Shown: positions 1-7,033 of the stretch, one piece after another | Layout of the letters: each line of letters starts with the position of its first letter | How positions within the stretch are numbered: position 1 is the first letter of the stretch | Origin: a virus | Direction: 5' to 3' (one strand) | Virus record (IMG/VR): IMGVR_UViG_3300022602_000155 | Span: 1-47,948 of that record | DNA length: 47,948 bases | Position numbers and translations under genes: made by a program | Notes under the pieces: model-generated | Database searches by the model: none | The model's input: the letters and a program-made list of their open reading frames with translations, nothing else | Told to the model about the DNA's origin: nothing

Positions 1-123
1 TACAGCACAACCCATAGCCACATCAGCATCTAATGTACTACGCAAAAGAACAGCATCAAGATTCAATTTTGTGTCTTTGGCATAATCTGGTAAAGCGCCT
101 TTTACTGTTTCAATAAAACTCAT
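1..123 (-). CDS. ahpD: AhpD-like alkylhydroperoxidase, N-terminal fragment cut by window edge
   Basis: Translation from the ATG at 123 gives MSFIETVKGALPDYAKDTKL and continues in frame to the window edge, 41 residues in all. The LPDYAKDxKLNL stretch closely resembles the N-terminus of AhpD, the alkylhydroperoxidase / carboxymuconolactone decarboxylase-like protein that reduces AhpC through a CxxC disulfide. The catalytic CxxC would lie beyond the edge, so activity cannot be judged. The start overlaps the stop of the upstream acetyltransferase (ATGA), implying translational coupling. The gene lies two genes downstream of an AhpC of the AhpD-dependent type, which supports the name. Confidence 0.75.
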   Translation of the reverse strand, partial: MSFIETVKGALPDYAKDTKLNLDAVLLRSTLDADVAMGCAV

Positions 124-572
124 TTTATTTTCCTTATCATATATATTGCGTCATCTGAATAATCAGATACATCTAATTCAACCTTTTCAAACCCAAACTT
201 GTTCCAGTAACTTGTAGTCTGATTAACCGAAATAAGGCTCATTGTATCAAATGTGTTGTTTAATAACTCAAACAATTTTTCAACATTGTGTTGTCCTCTA
301 ACATCTGGCAACAAAACCACATCGTGTATGTAGTAAGTATCAGCACCCTCAATATTTGTAAGAAACAAATTTAATTTAGGTGGTTTCATTAAAAACCACG
401 GATGAGTAAATGCGTATCCGTTAACTTGATCTGTTTCAAAAACAAAACATCCTTGCGGATATAATGTTAATTTTTCTTCAAACACTTCCGGTGCTTCAAA
501 AAAATCTGGGTGTATGTGGTTGGCAATATCATTGACTCTAGATAAATCTGAGATTAACATACTGCGCCACAT
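120..572 (-). CDS. GNAT-family N-acetyltransferase
   Basis: A 150-residue protein with the length and pattern of GCN5-related acetyltransferases. A central beta strand (YYIHDVVLLPDVRGQ) is followed by a helix, as in the acetyl-CoA-binding motif A, although the usual Q/R-x-x-G-x-G/A loop is reduced to RGQHNVEKL. The C-terminal YWNKFGFEKVE is the common GNAT 'wxkxGFe' ending. The substrate is unknown. It sits between AhpC and AhpD and overlaps ahpD by four bases, so all three are probably one operon. A role in acetylating a small molecule or protein during infection is inference. Confidence 0.65.
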   Translation of the reverse strand: MWRSMLISDLSRVNDIANHIHPDFFEAPEVFEEKLTLYPQGCFVFETDQVNGYAFTHPWFLMKPPKLNLFLTNIEGADTYYIHDVVLLPDVRGQHNVEKLFELLNNTFDTMSLISVNQTTSYWNKFGFEKVELDVSDYSDDAIYMIRKIK

Positions 573-581
573 ACTTGGATA

Positions 582-1124
582 TTACCCTAATGTTGCGCCA
601 CCGACTGTACGGTTACATGCACAAAGTTCGCCAGTTTGTAATGCGTCTAAAATACGCAATGTTTCTTCTGGGCTACGACCCACATCCAAGTTGTTTACTG
701 TAACGTGTTGGATTGTGTTGTCTGGATCAACGATAAATGTAGCGCGAAGTGCGGCACCTGCTGGAGCATAAAATACGCCCAACTGTTCTGCCAAACTCAA
801 CTCACCACGTTGTGTATCAGCAAACTGATTGTGTGTGATCTTGATCAAGTCTTCGTGTGACTTTTGCCAGGCTAGTTTGCAGAACTCGTTATCTGTGCTA
901 CCTGTCAACAATACAGCATCACGATCAGTAAAGTCTTGATTCAACTTGTCATAGGCAACGATTTCAGTTGGGCAAACAAATGTAAAATCTTTTGGATAAA
1001 ACACGATTACCTTCCACTTACCTTCGAAACTAGTTTCATCAATATTGAAGAAAGCATCTTCTGGTTGTCCTGGCTTAACGCCTGTAACTACGAAATGTTC
1101 TAACTTATCACCGATTGTTTTCAT
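582..1124 (-). CDS. ahpC: AhpC-type peroxiredoxin
   Basis: A 180-residue thioredoxin-fold peroxidase that reduces hydrogen peroxide and organic hydroperoxides. The peroxidatic cysteine is C51 in FYPKDFTFVCPTE. The C-terminal GELCACN carries two further cysteines (C168, C170), the arrangement seen in three-cysteine AhpC proteins such as the mycobacterial one, which are recycled by AhpD. The start at 1124 is chosen over an upstream ATG at 1169 because AGGAG sits just before it and the known family begins MKTIGDK-like. With the AhpD fragment downstream it forms a matched peroxidase pair. Phage-borne copies are probably auxiliary metabolic genes against oxidative stress (inference). Confidence 0.9.
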   Translation of the reverse strand: MKTIGDKLEHFVVTGVKPGQPEDAFFNIDETSFEGKWKVIVFYPKDFTFVCPTEIVAYDKLNQDFTDRDAVLLTGSTDNEFCKLAWQKSHEDLIKITHNQFADTQRGELSLAEQLGVFYAPAGAALRATFIVDPDNTIQHVTVNNLDVGRSPEETLRILDALQTGELCACNRTVGGATLG

Positions 1125-1150
1125 TTTAATTCTCCTGTGTGTTAAATGAA

Positions 1151-1507
1151 TTATTTTTGCGATTTGCAATTAAAGCAGATTACTTCTAAATTTTCCTCTT
1201 TATTATTGTACGCATCACTATCCTTTTGTGTTACAGTAAGAGGAGCAGGGTTTCCCAACCACTCTGTAATACCGCACACTTCGCACTTGTGTCCACGTTC
1301 CTCTAAAAGATAATCTCGGATGTATTCTGGAACTTCTTTCCATACATACAGTCCACAACCTGACTTCCATTCTTCAATGCGTTTTTCTGCGAGTAGAGTA
1401 CGACGGTGCTGTTGTTGGCAAAAATTGTTACAATACTTGTTTGTATAGTTTGCGCCTTTAACAGGGTTTTCTCTACCACAGTTTAAGCATTTAAAAATAC
1501 TAGCCAT
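1151..1507 (-). CDS. HNH-like zinc-binding protein, possibly degenerate
   Basis: A 118-residue protein with two zinc-type cysteine clusters: CLNCGREN...KYCNNFC near the N-terminus and CEVCGITEWLGNPAPL...NLEVICFNCKSQ at the C-terminus. The second half follows the layout of small HNH nucleases (CxxCG, then N-x-x-x-N-L-x-x-x-C-x-x-C), but the position normally held by the catalytic H-H/D-G-D motif reads VTQKDSD, so nuclease activity is doubtful. A late-promoter box lies about 60 bases upstream. It could be a DNA-binding relative that has lost catalysis. Confidence 0.55.
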   Translation of the reverse strand: MASIFKCLNCGRENPVKGANYTNKYCNNFCQQQHRRTLLAEKRIEEWKSGCGLYVWKEVPEYIRDYLLEERGHKCEVCGITEWLGNPAPLTVTQKDSDAYNNKEENLEVICFNCKSQK

Positions 1508-1564
1508 TCTTATTATCCTTTAGAGCAATATATAGAGTACTTGTTTAGAGCAATCATATACTTT

Positions 1565-1572
1565 TATTTATG
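1565..1572 (-). promoter_or_regulatory. Late-promoter box CATAAATA
   Basis: The minus strand reads CATAAATA, matching the T4-like late-promoter core TATAAATA with one change at the first base. It lies 58 bases upstream of the ATG at 1507. The leader contains two copies of TTGCTCTAAA (plus-strand positions about 1519-1529 and 1543-1553), whose role is unknown. Confidence 0.55.
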
Positions 1573-1592
1573 CTCTAGCAATTATAATACAC

Positions 1593-1952
1593 TTAAATGT
1601 GGCTTAAATCAACCTCTTTTGGTGATATTGCTTTTAGACGTTGCTCAGCAGATTTTTCTTTGCTCTTAGCACGTAGTTCTAGCATAGATCTTGCTTCCTC
1701 ACGAAGTTTGTGCCATTGCCCAAATATTTTGTAATAGTCCATATCCCAACGTAGAGGTTTATCGTCAATCATAGGTTGTATATACTCCCACGATTTGCCT
1801 TGGTTTACTATAGAATAGGTTACCTTGCGCTGTTCGCCTTTATAAGCGTTTTTGGCATTTCGGATATCCACCGATAATTTTGCGTATGCGGCACGCCATT
1901 CTGCTCTCCATGCTAGATATGTTTCGCGATCTGTAAAGTTTAGTTCTTTCAT
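1593..1952 (-). CDS. Conserved-looking phage protein of unknown function
   Basis: A 119-residue, highly charged, mostly helical protein beginning MKELNFTDRETYLAWRAEWR. The aromatic-rich YLAWRAEWRAAYA segment is followed by Arg/Lys/Glu-rich helices and a short tail. No catalytic motif is visible. AAGGAG lies a few bases before the ATG (minus strand, positions about 1957-1966), supporting this start. It is the first gene after a strong terminator-like structure at 1992-2031, so it is probably transcribed from its own signal. Function unknown. Confidence 0.7.
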   Translation of the reverse strand: MKELNFTDRETYLAWRAEWRAAYAKLSVDIRNAKNAYKGEQRKVTYSIVNQGKSWEYIQPMIDDKPLRWDMDYYKIFGQWHKLREEARSMLELRAKSKEKSAEQRLKAISPKEVDLSHI

Positions 1953-1991
1953 TTTATTCTCCTTAGGTTAATGAAATTTTAGTCAAAAGAA

Positions 1992-2031
1992 AGCCCAAGC
2001 GTAACCACAGATGTGGCAAGAGGCTTGGGCT
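1992..2031 (-). terminator. Two-tier hairpin, probable terminator
   Basis: The perfect 9-bp stem AGCCCAAGC/GCTTGGGCT encloses a second stem CCACA/TGTGG. On the minus strand it is followed by TTTCTTTTGACT. The tier-on-tier layout and T-rich exit fit an intrinsic terminator for the gene ending at 2071. The same TTTTGAC sequence follows the terminators at 17273 and 38825. Confidence 0.65.
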
Positions 2032-2067
2032 GTGTTTTTAAATGTTTTTTAATCTACATCATAATTT

Positions 2068-2075
2068 TATTTATG
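2068..2075 (-). promoter_or_regulatory. Late-promoter box CATAAATA overlapping a stop codon
   Basis: The minus strand reads CATAAATA, with the TAA stop codon of the 2071-2907 gene inside it. The next gene starts 116 bases downstream, beyond the 1992-2031 hairpin. Transcription from here would either make a short RNA or read through the hairpin. Confidence 0.4.
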
Positions 2076-2907
2076 CGTATATTTCTAAAGCGGTGCCACA
2101 TTCGGTACAGAACTTAGCAGTTGCTTTGTTCAGTTTACCGCAGGTAACACATTTGGGTTTTGCCTTAACTGTAACTGGATTAACAACAGGTTTGTTGTTG
2201 CCCAGGTCACCTACTAGTTTCAAGATAATGCTATGTACTTCAGTTTCCATTCCGCCCATTGTAGTATGCGTAAAGGATTGAGTAGACTTGCTACCCGGAA
2301 CTGTGATGCCCACATCGCACCAATCCATTGTAGCAGATCCATCATGCACTTCAGTAGCCTGCGGTGCTACTTGATTAATAAAAGCCGCGGCACTTGCCTT
2401 AGTTGCTTCTCCAGCACTGAAGTCCACACCACGCATTGCACCGTTAACATTTGTAGAGTATGTTGCTCCGCTAGCTGTTATTGTAAACTTGTCAGTGACT
2501 CCCGGATATTGACTCCAAAGAGAAGTATTCCAAGGATTTGGACGAACTTGAATTGGCTTTTCAAATTGGAATTCAATACGTACTAAACCGTCTTCTAGTT
2601 TTACACCACGTGGACCATCTTCAATTGCCTGTGTACGTTCGATGAACTTGAACTTGTTACCTGCTTTGAGATTGCCGTTTTTAACGTAACGCTCTAGGTC
2701 AACTTCCTCACCAGCGTTAAGAACGATGCCGCCATCAATTACATTGTCGCCGTCAATATAGATTTTGACCAATGCTCGTGTTGTGTTGAGGTTTTTGATT
2801 AAGAAGCTATATTCGCTACCAAATGGAATATAAACTGTGTCCTTAAATTCTCTAAGGATTTTGCCGTTAGCTTTTAGACTCGCAACGAGTTTGTTATTAT
2901 ACATCAT
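2071..2907 (-). CDS. Phage protein with C-terminal zinc ribbon, possibly virion-associated
   Basis: A 278-residue protein. The N-terminal part (about 1-115) is beta-rich and contains VYIPFGSEYSFLIKNL, IYIDGDNVIDGG and NAGEEVDLERYV. The middle has a short low-complexity stretch rich in Ala/Thr. The C-terminus is a zinc ribbon (CVTCGKLNKATAKFCTECG, about 254-273). The combination of an immunoglobulin-like or jelly-roll-like body with a zinc ribbon recalls uncharacterised virion or surface proteins of large phages; this is recollection, not a search. It has an upstream late promoter (2985-2992), a structured leader and a downstream terminator, as expected for an abundant late product. Confidence 0.6.
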   Translation of the reverse strand: MMYNNKLVASLKANGKILREFKDTVYIPFGSEYSFLIKNLNTTRALVKIYIDGDNVIDGGIVLNAGEEVDLERYVKNGNLKAGNKFKFIERTQAIEDGPRGVKLEDGLVRIEFQFEKPIQVRPNPWNTSLWSQYPGVTDKFTITASGATYSTNVNGAMRGVDFSAGEATKASAAAFINQVAPQATEVHDGSATMDWCDVGITVPGSKSTQSFTHTTMGGMETEVHSIILKLVGDLGNNKPVVNPVTVKAKPKCVTCGKLNKATAKFCTECGTALEIYA

Positions 2908-2963
2908 TTTTCTTTCCTTTTACTGTGTACTGACTAAACACATATATTCTTAAAGTCAGTTGG

Positions 2964-2982
2964 TTTGCGGACCACCCGCAAA
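2964..2982 (-). promoter_or_regulatory. Leader hairpin downstream of a late promoter
   Basis: The stem TTTGCGG/CCGCAAA (7 bp, 5-base loop) begins right after the TATAAATA box in the transcribed direction, so it would form near the 5' end of the mRNA for the 2071-2907 gene. There is no T-run behind it, so it is more likely an mRNA-stabilising or translational element than a terminator. Confidence 0.4.
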
Positions 2983-2984
2983 TT

Positions 2985-2992
2985 TATTTATA
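2985..2992 (-). promoter_or_regulatory. Late promoter, exact TATAAATA
   Basis: An exact match to the T4 late-promoter core on the minus strand, 78 bases upstream of the ATG at 2907. The TAA stop of the upstream gene (2988-2990) is embedded in the box. It is the clearest late promoter in the window. Confidence 0.75.
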
Positions 2993-3209
2993 CCGGCACT
3001 TCTACCAGTTGAAAAATTCTCCAATCTCTACGATCGGCTCGTTTGTTTTTCTTATCTTGTTCTTGCACATACTTCAAGAAGTTTTGAGCTTGTTCCATAG
3101 TACCGTAGAAGTGTTCGTTGCCATAAGCATAGCAACCTACTGAGCCGCTTTCGCCTTCCCAGTAGTGTCCTACAGCATAGTTAAATTTTTTGGCTTGTTT
3201 CTTTGCCAT
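2988..3209 (-). CDS. Small protein of unknown function
   Basis: A 73-residue basic protein (MAKKQAKKFNYAVGHYWEGE...), rich in Tyr and Gly in the middle and Lys/Arg near the C-terminus. It looks like a compact alpha/beta fold, but no motif is recognised. It overlaps the end of the preceding 59-residue gene by 29 bases, so it is co-translated with the groES operon. The stop codon lies within the late promoter of the next gene. Confidence 0.6.
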   Translation of the reverse strand: MAKKQAKKFNYAVGHYWEGESGSVGCYAYGNEHFYGTMEQAQNFLKYVQEQDKKNKRADRRDWRIFQLVEVPV

Positions 3210-3360
3210 TTTTAATACTCTTTATTTCTTTTTTGATTATGCGTAACGCTTCTGCTTGCCTAATTTTGGTAAACTCGTAAGCAGGGCCAAAATCAATTTC
3301 TGGATCAGCAATAAGTTCTTCCAGGCTTTCTTTAAGTTTGATAGCTTCTTCTAGTGTCAT
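3181..3360 (-). CDS. Small helical protein, 59 residues
   Basis: An open frame from the ATG at 3360 to TAA at 3181 encodes 59 residues (MTLEEAIKLKESLEELIADP...). It is almost entirely charged helix, with no catalytic motif. The ATG overlaps the TGA of groES (ATGA) and its 3' end overlaps the next gene by 29 bases. This fills what would otherwise be a 150-base hole in a tight operon, and the tight coupling is the main support. Function unknown. Confidence 0.65.
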   Translation of the reverse strand: MTLEEAIKLKESLEELIADPEIDFGPAYEFTKIRQAEALRIIKKEIKSIKNGKETSQKI

Positions 3361-3641
3361 TCTTCTAATACTGCAAAAACGTCTTCTTCTTTAAGCATGA
3401 TCAGATCATCGCCGTTGATTTTAATCGGGATTCCTTTTTTAACATCATAAAGAACTACATCGCCCTCGTTGATATCCATAGGGATCGGTTCACCTGTTGT
3501 AGATTCACGACCTGGACCAACTCCAATTACTGTTCCTTTGTGAGTCTTTTCTTCGCCTGTGTGTGCAAAGATAATACCCCCAGACGACTTAGCGTCGACA
3601 ATAATTTGTTTAATTAATACTCTATCTGCTTTTACTTTCAT
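3357..3641 (-). CDS. groES: Co-chaperonin GroES (Cpn10)
   Basis: A 94-residue protein of normal GroES length. It starts MKVKADRVLIKQ, has a glycine-rich mobile loop (SSGGIIFAHTGEEKTHKGTVIGVGPG, about residues 19-44) that docks on GroEL, then the GDVVLYD and ILxxED-like strands of the family. It forms a heptameric lid for the host GroEL chamber; T4 uses gp31 in this role for capsid folding. Here it heads an operon directly after a tRNA. The loop replaces the usual IVL-type tripeptide with IIF, close to the bacterial form. Phage use for virion protein folding is inference. Confidence 0.92.
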   Translation of the reverse strand: MKVKADRVLIKQIIVDAKSSGGIIFAHTGEEKTHKGTVIGVGPGRESTTGEPIPMDINEGDVVLYDVKKGIPIKINGDDLIMLKEEDVFAVLEE

Positions 3642-3652
3642 AGTTTTCCTTT

Positions 3653-3727
3653 TGGTGCGTCTGACAGGAATCGAACCTGCTGTCTCGGGTTTTAGAAGCC
3701 CTTGCTATACCATTCAGCCTCAGACGC
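3653..3727 (-). tRNA. tRNA with anticodon CTA by position (possible amber suppressor)
   Basis: A 75-nt cloverleaf with encoded CCA. Acceptor GCGTCTG/CAGACGC is perfect; D stem GCTG/TAGC with a GG-containing loop; T stem GCAGG/CCTGT with loop TTCGATT; 5-nt variable loop. Counting from the fixed arms puts TTCTAAA in the anticodon loop, hence anticodon CTA, which reads UAG. The anticodon stem is weak: three G-C pairs flanked by an A-G and a C-A mismatch. A one-base shift would give TCT (Arg) but destroys the stem. It lies 12 bases upstream of groES and is probably processed from the same transcript. Confidence 0.85.
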
Positions 3728-3733
3728 AAATTC

Positions 3734-4174
3734 TTATTCGTCTGATACCCTACCCTTAAAAAACTCAAGTTCTTCAATCAAGTTTTGAACACCTAATTTA
3801 GTCATAGTAAGTGTAGTATAACCAATTGTGAAAGTTACACGATTGTCATCAGTAATACCAAACGTGTAGTAAGTTTTAGGTTCCTTTTTTGGCTCAGGTG
3901 GCGCAATATAAGGAACTGATTTAGGTTCCGGAAACGGAATTACTTTTTCGTCTTTTTTCATTTTCATCCAATCAAACATATGATTCTCTCTCAGGTTAAG
4001 CCAGCGAGCTAGCGGATTACAAAATAACGGTAATGACATTACAAATACCCATACCGCCTGTGTAAACCAAGTATACTGTCTATAGGGACTATTCGCAATC
4101 AATATGGCTGAAACAATATAAAAGACACTAGTCCAAAAGAGCCAATGTCCTCCAGTACGAGCAAACAGTTTCAT
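3734..4174 (-). CDS. Two-span membrane protein with cytoplasmic domain
   Basis: A 146-residue protein starting at the ATG at 4174, which overlaps the upstream TGA (ATGA); a longer in-frame start at 4210 would sit inside the upstream gene. Residues about 8-28 (HWLFWTSVFYIVSAILIANS) and 37-57 (FTQAVWVFVMSLPLFCNPLA) are membrane spans. A Pro/Lys-rich linker follows (IPFPEPKSVPYIAPPEPKKE), then a small alpha/beta domain. No known family is recognised. It probably sits in the inner membrane; role unknown. Confidence 0.6.
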   Translation of the reverse strand: MKLFARTGGHWLFWTSVFYIVSAILIANSPYRQYTWFTQAVWVFVMSLPLFCNPLARWLNLRENHMFDWMKMKKDEKVIPFPEPKSVPYIAPPEPKKEPKTYYTFGITDDNRVTFTIGYTTLTMTKLGVQNLIEELEFFKGRVSDE

Positions 4175-4569
4175 TTTACTTCTTTCACTATTTCTTTGTA
4201 ACCAGCCCAACTTGGGTGGATACCATCTGGTTGTAAACGAGTAATGGGTAATACAGTATCACCGTATTGTGCGGCTACCTTTTTAACTATTTCTTGAATG
4301 TCAGGTTTAATTGCCGGAAGAATCCAATAGACTCGTTCAGCTTTTGTAAGCTCTCGAATGTTACGAAGTTCTTCTCCAGTCTTCACGTACTTGTGATCGT
4401 TACTACCTAAACTAATAATAACAGTCTTGGCTACATAGGGAGCCTTGTCAATGTTCTTGTTGACCCATTGATAACTGTTGATACCACCTTTGGCGATCAT
4501 AGCACATTCCTGTTTGAAAGTTTGAGTCCCTACAGCAATGCTATCGCCCATAATTAAGCATTCTAACAT
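4171..4569 (-). CDS. SGNH/GDSL-type hydrolase
   Basis: A 132-residue alpha/beta hydrolase of the SGNH type. Block I is LIMGDSIAVGT with the nucleophile Ser, block III is SLGSND with the oxyanion Asn, and block V is DGIHPSWAGY with the catalytic Asp and His. It is short compared with typical family members (about 180-200), but all catalytic blocks are present. Members cleave esters, including acetyl groups on sugars and lipids. There is no signal peptide, so it is cytosolic or virion-borne. It overlaps both neighbours by a few bases. The substrate is unknown; deacetylation of surface glycans is one possibility. Confidence 0.8.
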   Translation of the reverse strand: MLECLIMGDSIAVGTQTFKQECAMIAKGGINSYQWVNKNIDKAPYVAKTVIISLGSNDHKYVKTGEELRNIRELTKAERVYWILPAIKPDIQEIVKKVAAQYGDTVLPITRLQPDGIHPSWAGYKEIVKEVK

Positions 4570-5099
4570 TATTTTGGCCTTATTTTTAATTTTGTGTACA
4601 CATTCTGTACACCTACTGCTTGACGAATTGCGTCCTGCAATGCATCGTGTTTACTGCCTTTTGGCATATCTGGATCAACACCTAGGTCAAACAAAGTACG
4701 TGTATCACGCAGTTGCCAAAAATTCCACGGCAACGGTTTGTTTAATTGTTTATAGATATTTTCCAAAATGACCAAGTCAAATGTAGCGCCATGACTCCAA
4801 AAAGCATCACAGCCCCACGCAAACTTATGGAACTTGTCCATAGCTTCTACTAAAGGGATCCGATCATCTGGACTAAATGCTTCTTCCATGATTTTCGGAT
4901 CCTGTTTGCTCCACCAATCGATGGTATTCGGATCTACTTCTCGGCCGAGTGCATCCTGGTCATCAATACTGACGCGAAAGTACAGTTTATCGCCATATCC
5001 GTTTCCGTAAGGGTTAAAGTGTACAGCGCCTAATGAAAGGACTACTGCGCTCGGGGAGACAGCCATCGTCTCCATATCCACCATCAAATGTTTTGCCAT
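4569..5099 (-). CDS. DEDD-type 3'-5' exonuclease (Rv2179c-like)
   Basis: A 176-residue RNase T/DnaQ-like nuclease. Motif I is MVDMETMA (D and E ligands), motif II is HGATFDLVILEN (D), and motif III is KHDALQDAIRQA (H and two D). The spacing and the N-terminal phrase AVVLSLGAVHF fit the Rv2179c-like 3'-5' exoribonuclease group common in phages. It probably trims RNA or short DNA. It lies two bases before the upstream gene's stop, within the operon led by the ParB-like gene. Confidence 0.8.
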   Translation of the reverse strand: MAKHLMVDMETMAVSPSAVVLSLGAVHFNPYGNGYGDKLYFRVSIDDQDALGREVDPNTIDWWSKQDPKIMEEAFSPDDRIPLVEAMDKFHKFAWGCDAFWSHGATFDLVILENIYKQLNKPLPWNFWQLRDTRTLFDLGVDPDMPKGSKHDALQDAIRQAVGVQNVYTKLKIRPK

Positions 5100-5100
5100 T

Positions 5101-5469
5101 CTAATTCCATTCTATATCGTCATTGGTTATAGGAAAAGTTGCATCAAGAATTTTAATATGAAATCTCCATCCTTGAATTTCTGATTCAACTACTTTAATA
5201 AGTTCTTCGATTGTGAGATCAGTTACCCACTCGCTCTCACCCATCTTATCACTAGCAATATCCCACTTGTATGTTTCTTTTAAAACCTTTTCAAGTTTTT
5301 CAATTGCTTTCGGTGCACCTTCCCAAACATAGTCAAAACATGCTTTGTGACTCTTGGCACTATATGAATTTTGATAATTGCTTAAACGTATCTTAGGATT
5401 GCCAGTGATGCCAATTTTAACATCACCGGAGCCCAACGGATCTTTAAACACGTAGAGCCACTTGGCCAT
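5101..5469 (-). CDS. GIY-YIG-like nuclease domain protein (T5orf172/MUG113 type)
   Basis: A 122-residue protein from the ATG at 5469; the longer reading begins with TTG, whereas GGAG lies 7 bases before this ATG. The start overlaps the upstream stop (TAATG). The N-terminal WLYVFKDPLGSGDVKIGITGNPKIRLSNYQ matches the pattern of the GIY-YIG-related T5orf172 family (Y-V, then KIGxT.npxxRl..y), and a Glu in the second half could be the metal ligand. It is probably a nuclease or DNA-binding protein. It ends in TAG, the codon the 3653-3727 tRNA would read. Confidence 0.65.
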   Translation of the reverse strand: MAKWLYVFKDPLGSGDVKIGITGNPKIRLSNYQNSYSAKSHKACFDYVWEGAPKAIEKLEKVLKETYKWDIASDKMGESEWVTDLTIEELIKVVESEIQGWRFHIKILDATFPITNDDIEWN

Positions 5470-6689
5470 TACACACTCCAAACATAGTCAGCTTGCGGAA
5501 TTACAGCAAGACGACCACAGTTTTGATTGTATAAATTAAGCAATCCGTTTGTAACAATTTCGCGATCGTTTTTAAGCAATCGGCCACGACCGAGATTGTT
5601 AACAACTGCCTGCTCGTAACTTTCCTTGATCATAGCATGTGCGCTTTCTGGATCACCGTATTTGTTAACGATGATATTCTCCATCTCTGTATCGAACTGT
5701 GAGTCGATTGTATAATTGCCCACATCAAACGCTTGATACATATAACTAAATGGACGGAAGATTTCCAACACCAGCGGTGCATTTGGCCATACTCGACGGT
5801 GAAACTCAAGAGCTCTGCGCCAAAAAATTCCTTTGCTTTCTTGACCGTTACCTAGCATCAAATCATAGCACTCTTCACCTGAATTGATCTGTGTCCATGA
5901 TCCAGGAATTTTAGCATTACGTTTTACAACACAACCTGTTCCTGTAATAATTCGATACATTGAAACAGACTTAGCATCGTTTGTCTCCAACAAGATCATA
6001 AAACGATCATAGTGTGACAATGGACGCTTGTTAGTTGCGTTGATACGGATCATGTTATGTCCGGCAATCCAGCAACCGTATTTTACTTTACCTGCTTCGT
6101 CTGGTGTAAATCCTGCAGACACAATAGCTGTCATTGGTACTGCATCGATGTCGATATACCAAATTGGATATTTTGTATAGTTCATCATACGTGCAGTTTG
6201 TAGAGTATGATGTCCATCCCAGATGCAGTAATAAACTTTACCCTTAATTGTAAACTTAATAGCACACGGAATCAGTACAGAAGTATGATCCCAATCGGAC
6301 TTTAATTTTTTGCAATGATTTGCCGCAACGTCACGCTGGAAGATGGAGAACAAATATAACTCGTCCCAATTTACATAAGAAAATTGAGGAGCAGTAGTTC
6401 CCATTGTAGCAAAAGGAAACAGCGGAATCCCTAATGATGGATCATAAGGTGGTTGGTTTGACGGATCATAATTCGGGCCCAGAATTGCCATCAATCCTTG
6501 ATGAATATCTTCTAGGGGAATAATATCGTTTGATGCTGTATAATTTTGTGCCATAGTACGAAGATCCATAGCATCTGCTTCCATTTCAAATTGAATATTA
6601 TAATTTGAAAGAAACTGTTTGATGGCCGTTTTTTGATTCCAGACCTGTTTTTGTTTTTTGGCAAGTAATGCCATTTTAAATTTACTCAT
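5469..6689 (-). CDS. ParB/sulfiredoxin-like domain protein
   Basis: A protein of 406 residues from the ATG at 6689 (MSKFKMALLAKK). This start is preferred over the ATG at 6749 because the latter lies almost on the expected transcription start of the sigma70 promoter at 6754-6782, while AAGGA precedes 6689. The central part reads like a ParB N-terminal fold: FQRDVAANHCKKLKSDWDHTSVLI followed by YYCIWDGHHTLQTARMM, where DGHH takes the place of the GxxR box. Such domains act as DNA-binding CTPases or nucleases. The large C-terminal part is not recognised. It heads an early operon. Confidence 0.55.
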   Translation of the reverse strand: MSKFKMALLAKKQKQVWNQKTAIKQFLSNYNIQFEMEADAMDLRTMAQNYTASNDIIPLEDIHQGLMAILGPNYDPSNQPPYDPSLGIPLFPFATMGTTAPQFSYVNWDELYLFSIFQRDVAANHCKKLKSDWDHTSVLIPCAIKFTIKGKVYYCIWDGHHTLQTARMMNYTKYPIWYIDIDAVPMTAIVSAGFTPDEAGKVKYGCWIAGHNMIRINATNKRPLSHYDRFMILLETNDAKSVSMYRIITGTGCVVKRNAKIPGSWTQINSGEECYDLMLGNGQESKGIFWRRALEFHRRVWPNAPLVLEIFRPFSYMYQAFDVGNYTIDSQFDTEMENIIVNKYGDPESAHAMIKESYEQAVVNNLGRGRLLKNDREIVTNGLLNLYNQNCGRLAVIPQADYVWSV

Positions 6690-6753
6690 ATTATCCTTGT
6701 TATCTATATTAACATTTTGTGCTATACCTACTTCTATTTCGGAGCACATTATT

Positions 6754-6782
6754 AGTATATTATTAAAAGAATATTATGTCAA
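6754..6782 (-). promoter_or_regulatory. Sigma70-type promoter (TTGACA-N17-TATACT)
   Basis: The minus strand has TTGACA (6777-6782), 17 bases, then TATACT (6754-6759), a near-perfect housekeeping promoter. It points at the 5469-6689 gene. It is likely an early promoter read by unmodified host polymerase, in contrast to the TATAAATA-type late boxes. Confidence 0.8.
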
Positions 6783-6796
6783 GTAAATTGGCAATA

Positions 6797-7033
6797 TTAG
6801 TATAATTTTTTAGGTAATTGTTGTTCGCGAAGCTTCTTGCGCCAACGTGCTTTGGCCGCACCTTTTTTACGCTTGCGTTCGGTAGTAGGCTTTTCGTAAA
6901 ACTGTTTAGATAATACATCTAATAATAGATTACTGTCATCTACTTTGCGTTTGAGTTTACGCAAGGCAACACTAACGTTGCCGTCTTTTACTTCAACTGA
7001 TAATCCCTTAGGGCCTTTATTTTGTCTTTGCAT
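6797..7033 (-). CDS. rpsU: Ribosomal protein S21 (bS21) homologue
   Basis: A 78-residue basic protein with the bS21 core: VALRKLKRKVDDSNLL, then FYEKPTTERKRKKGAAKARWRKKLREQQLPKKLY. The LPKKLY ending resembles betaproteobacterial S21. S21 sits near the Shine-Dalgarno/anti-SD helix of the 30S subunit and aids initiation, so a phage version could redirect ribosomes to phage mRNA (inference; phage S21 proteins are known from aquatic phages). The start overlaps the clpX stop by 17 bases. Confidence 0.93.
   Translation of the reverse strand: MQRQNKGPKGLSVEVKDGNVSVALRKLKRKVDDSNLLLDVLSKQFYEKPTTERKRKKGAAKARWRKKLREQQLPKKLY

Noticed and set aside
1151-1507. Confident active HNH nuclease
   Set aside because: The cysteine frame is right but the catalytic His/Asp motif is not present, so only an HNH-like call is made.
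2071-2907. TerD-type tellurite resistance protein
   Set aside because: Size and acidic loops suggested it at first, but the TerD signature is missing and the protein ends in a zinc ribbon.
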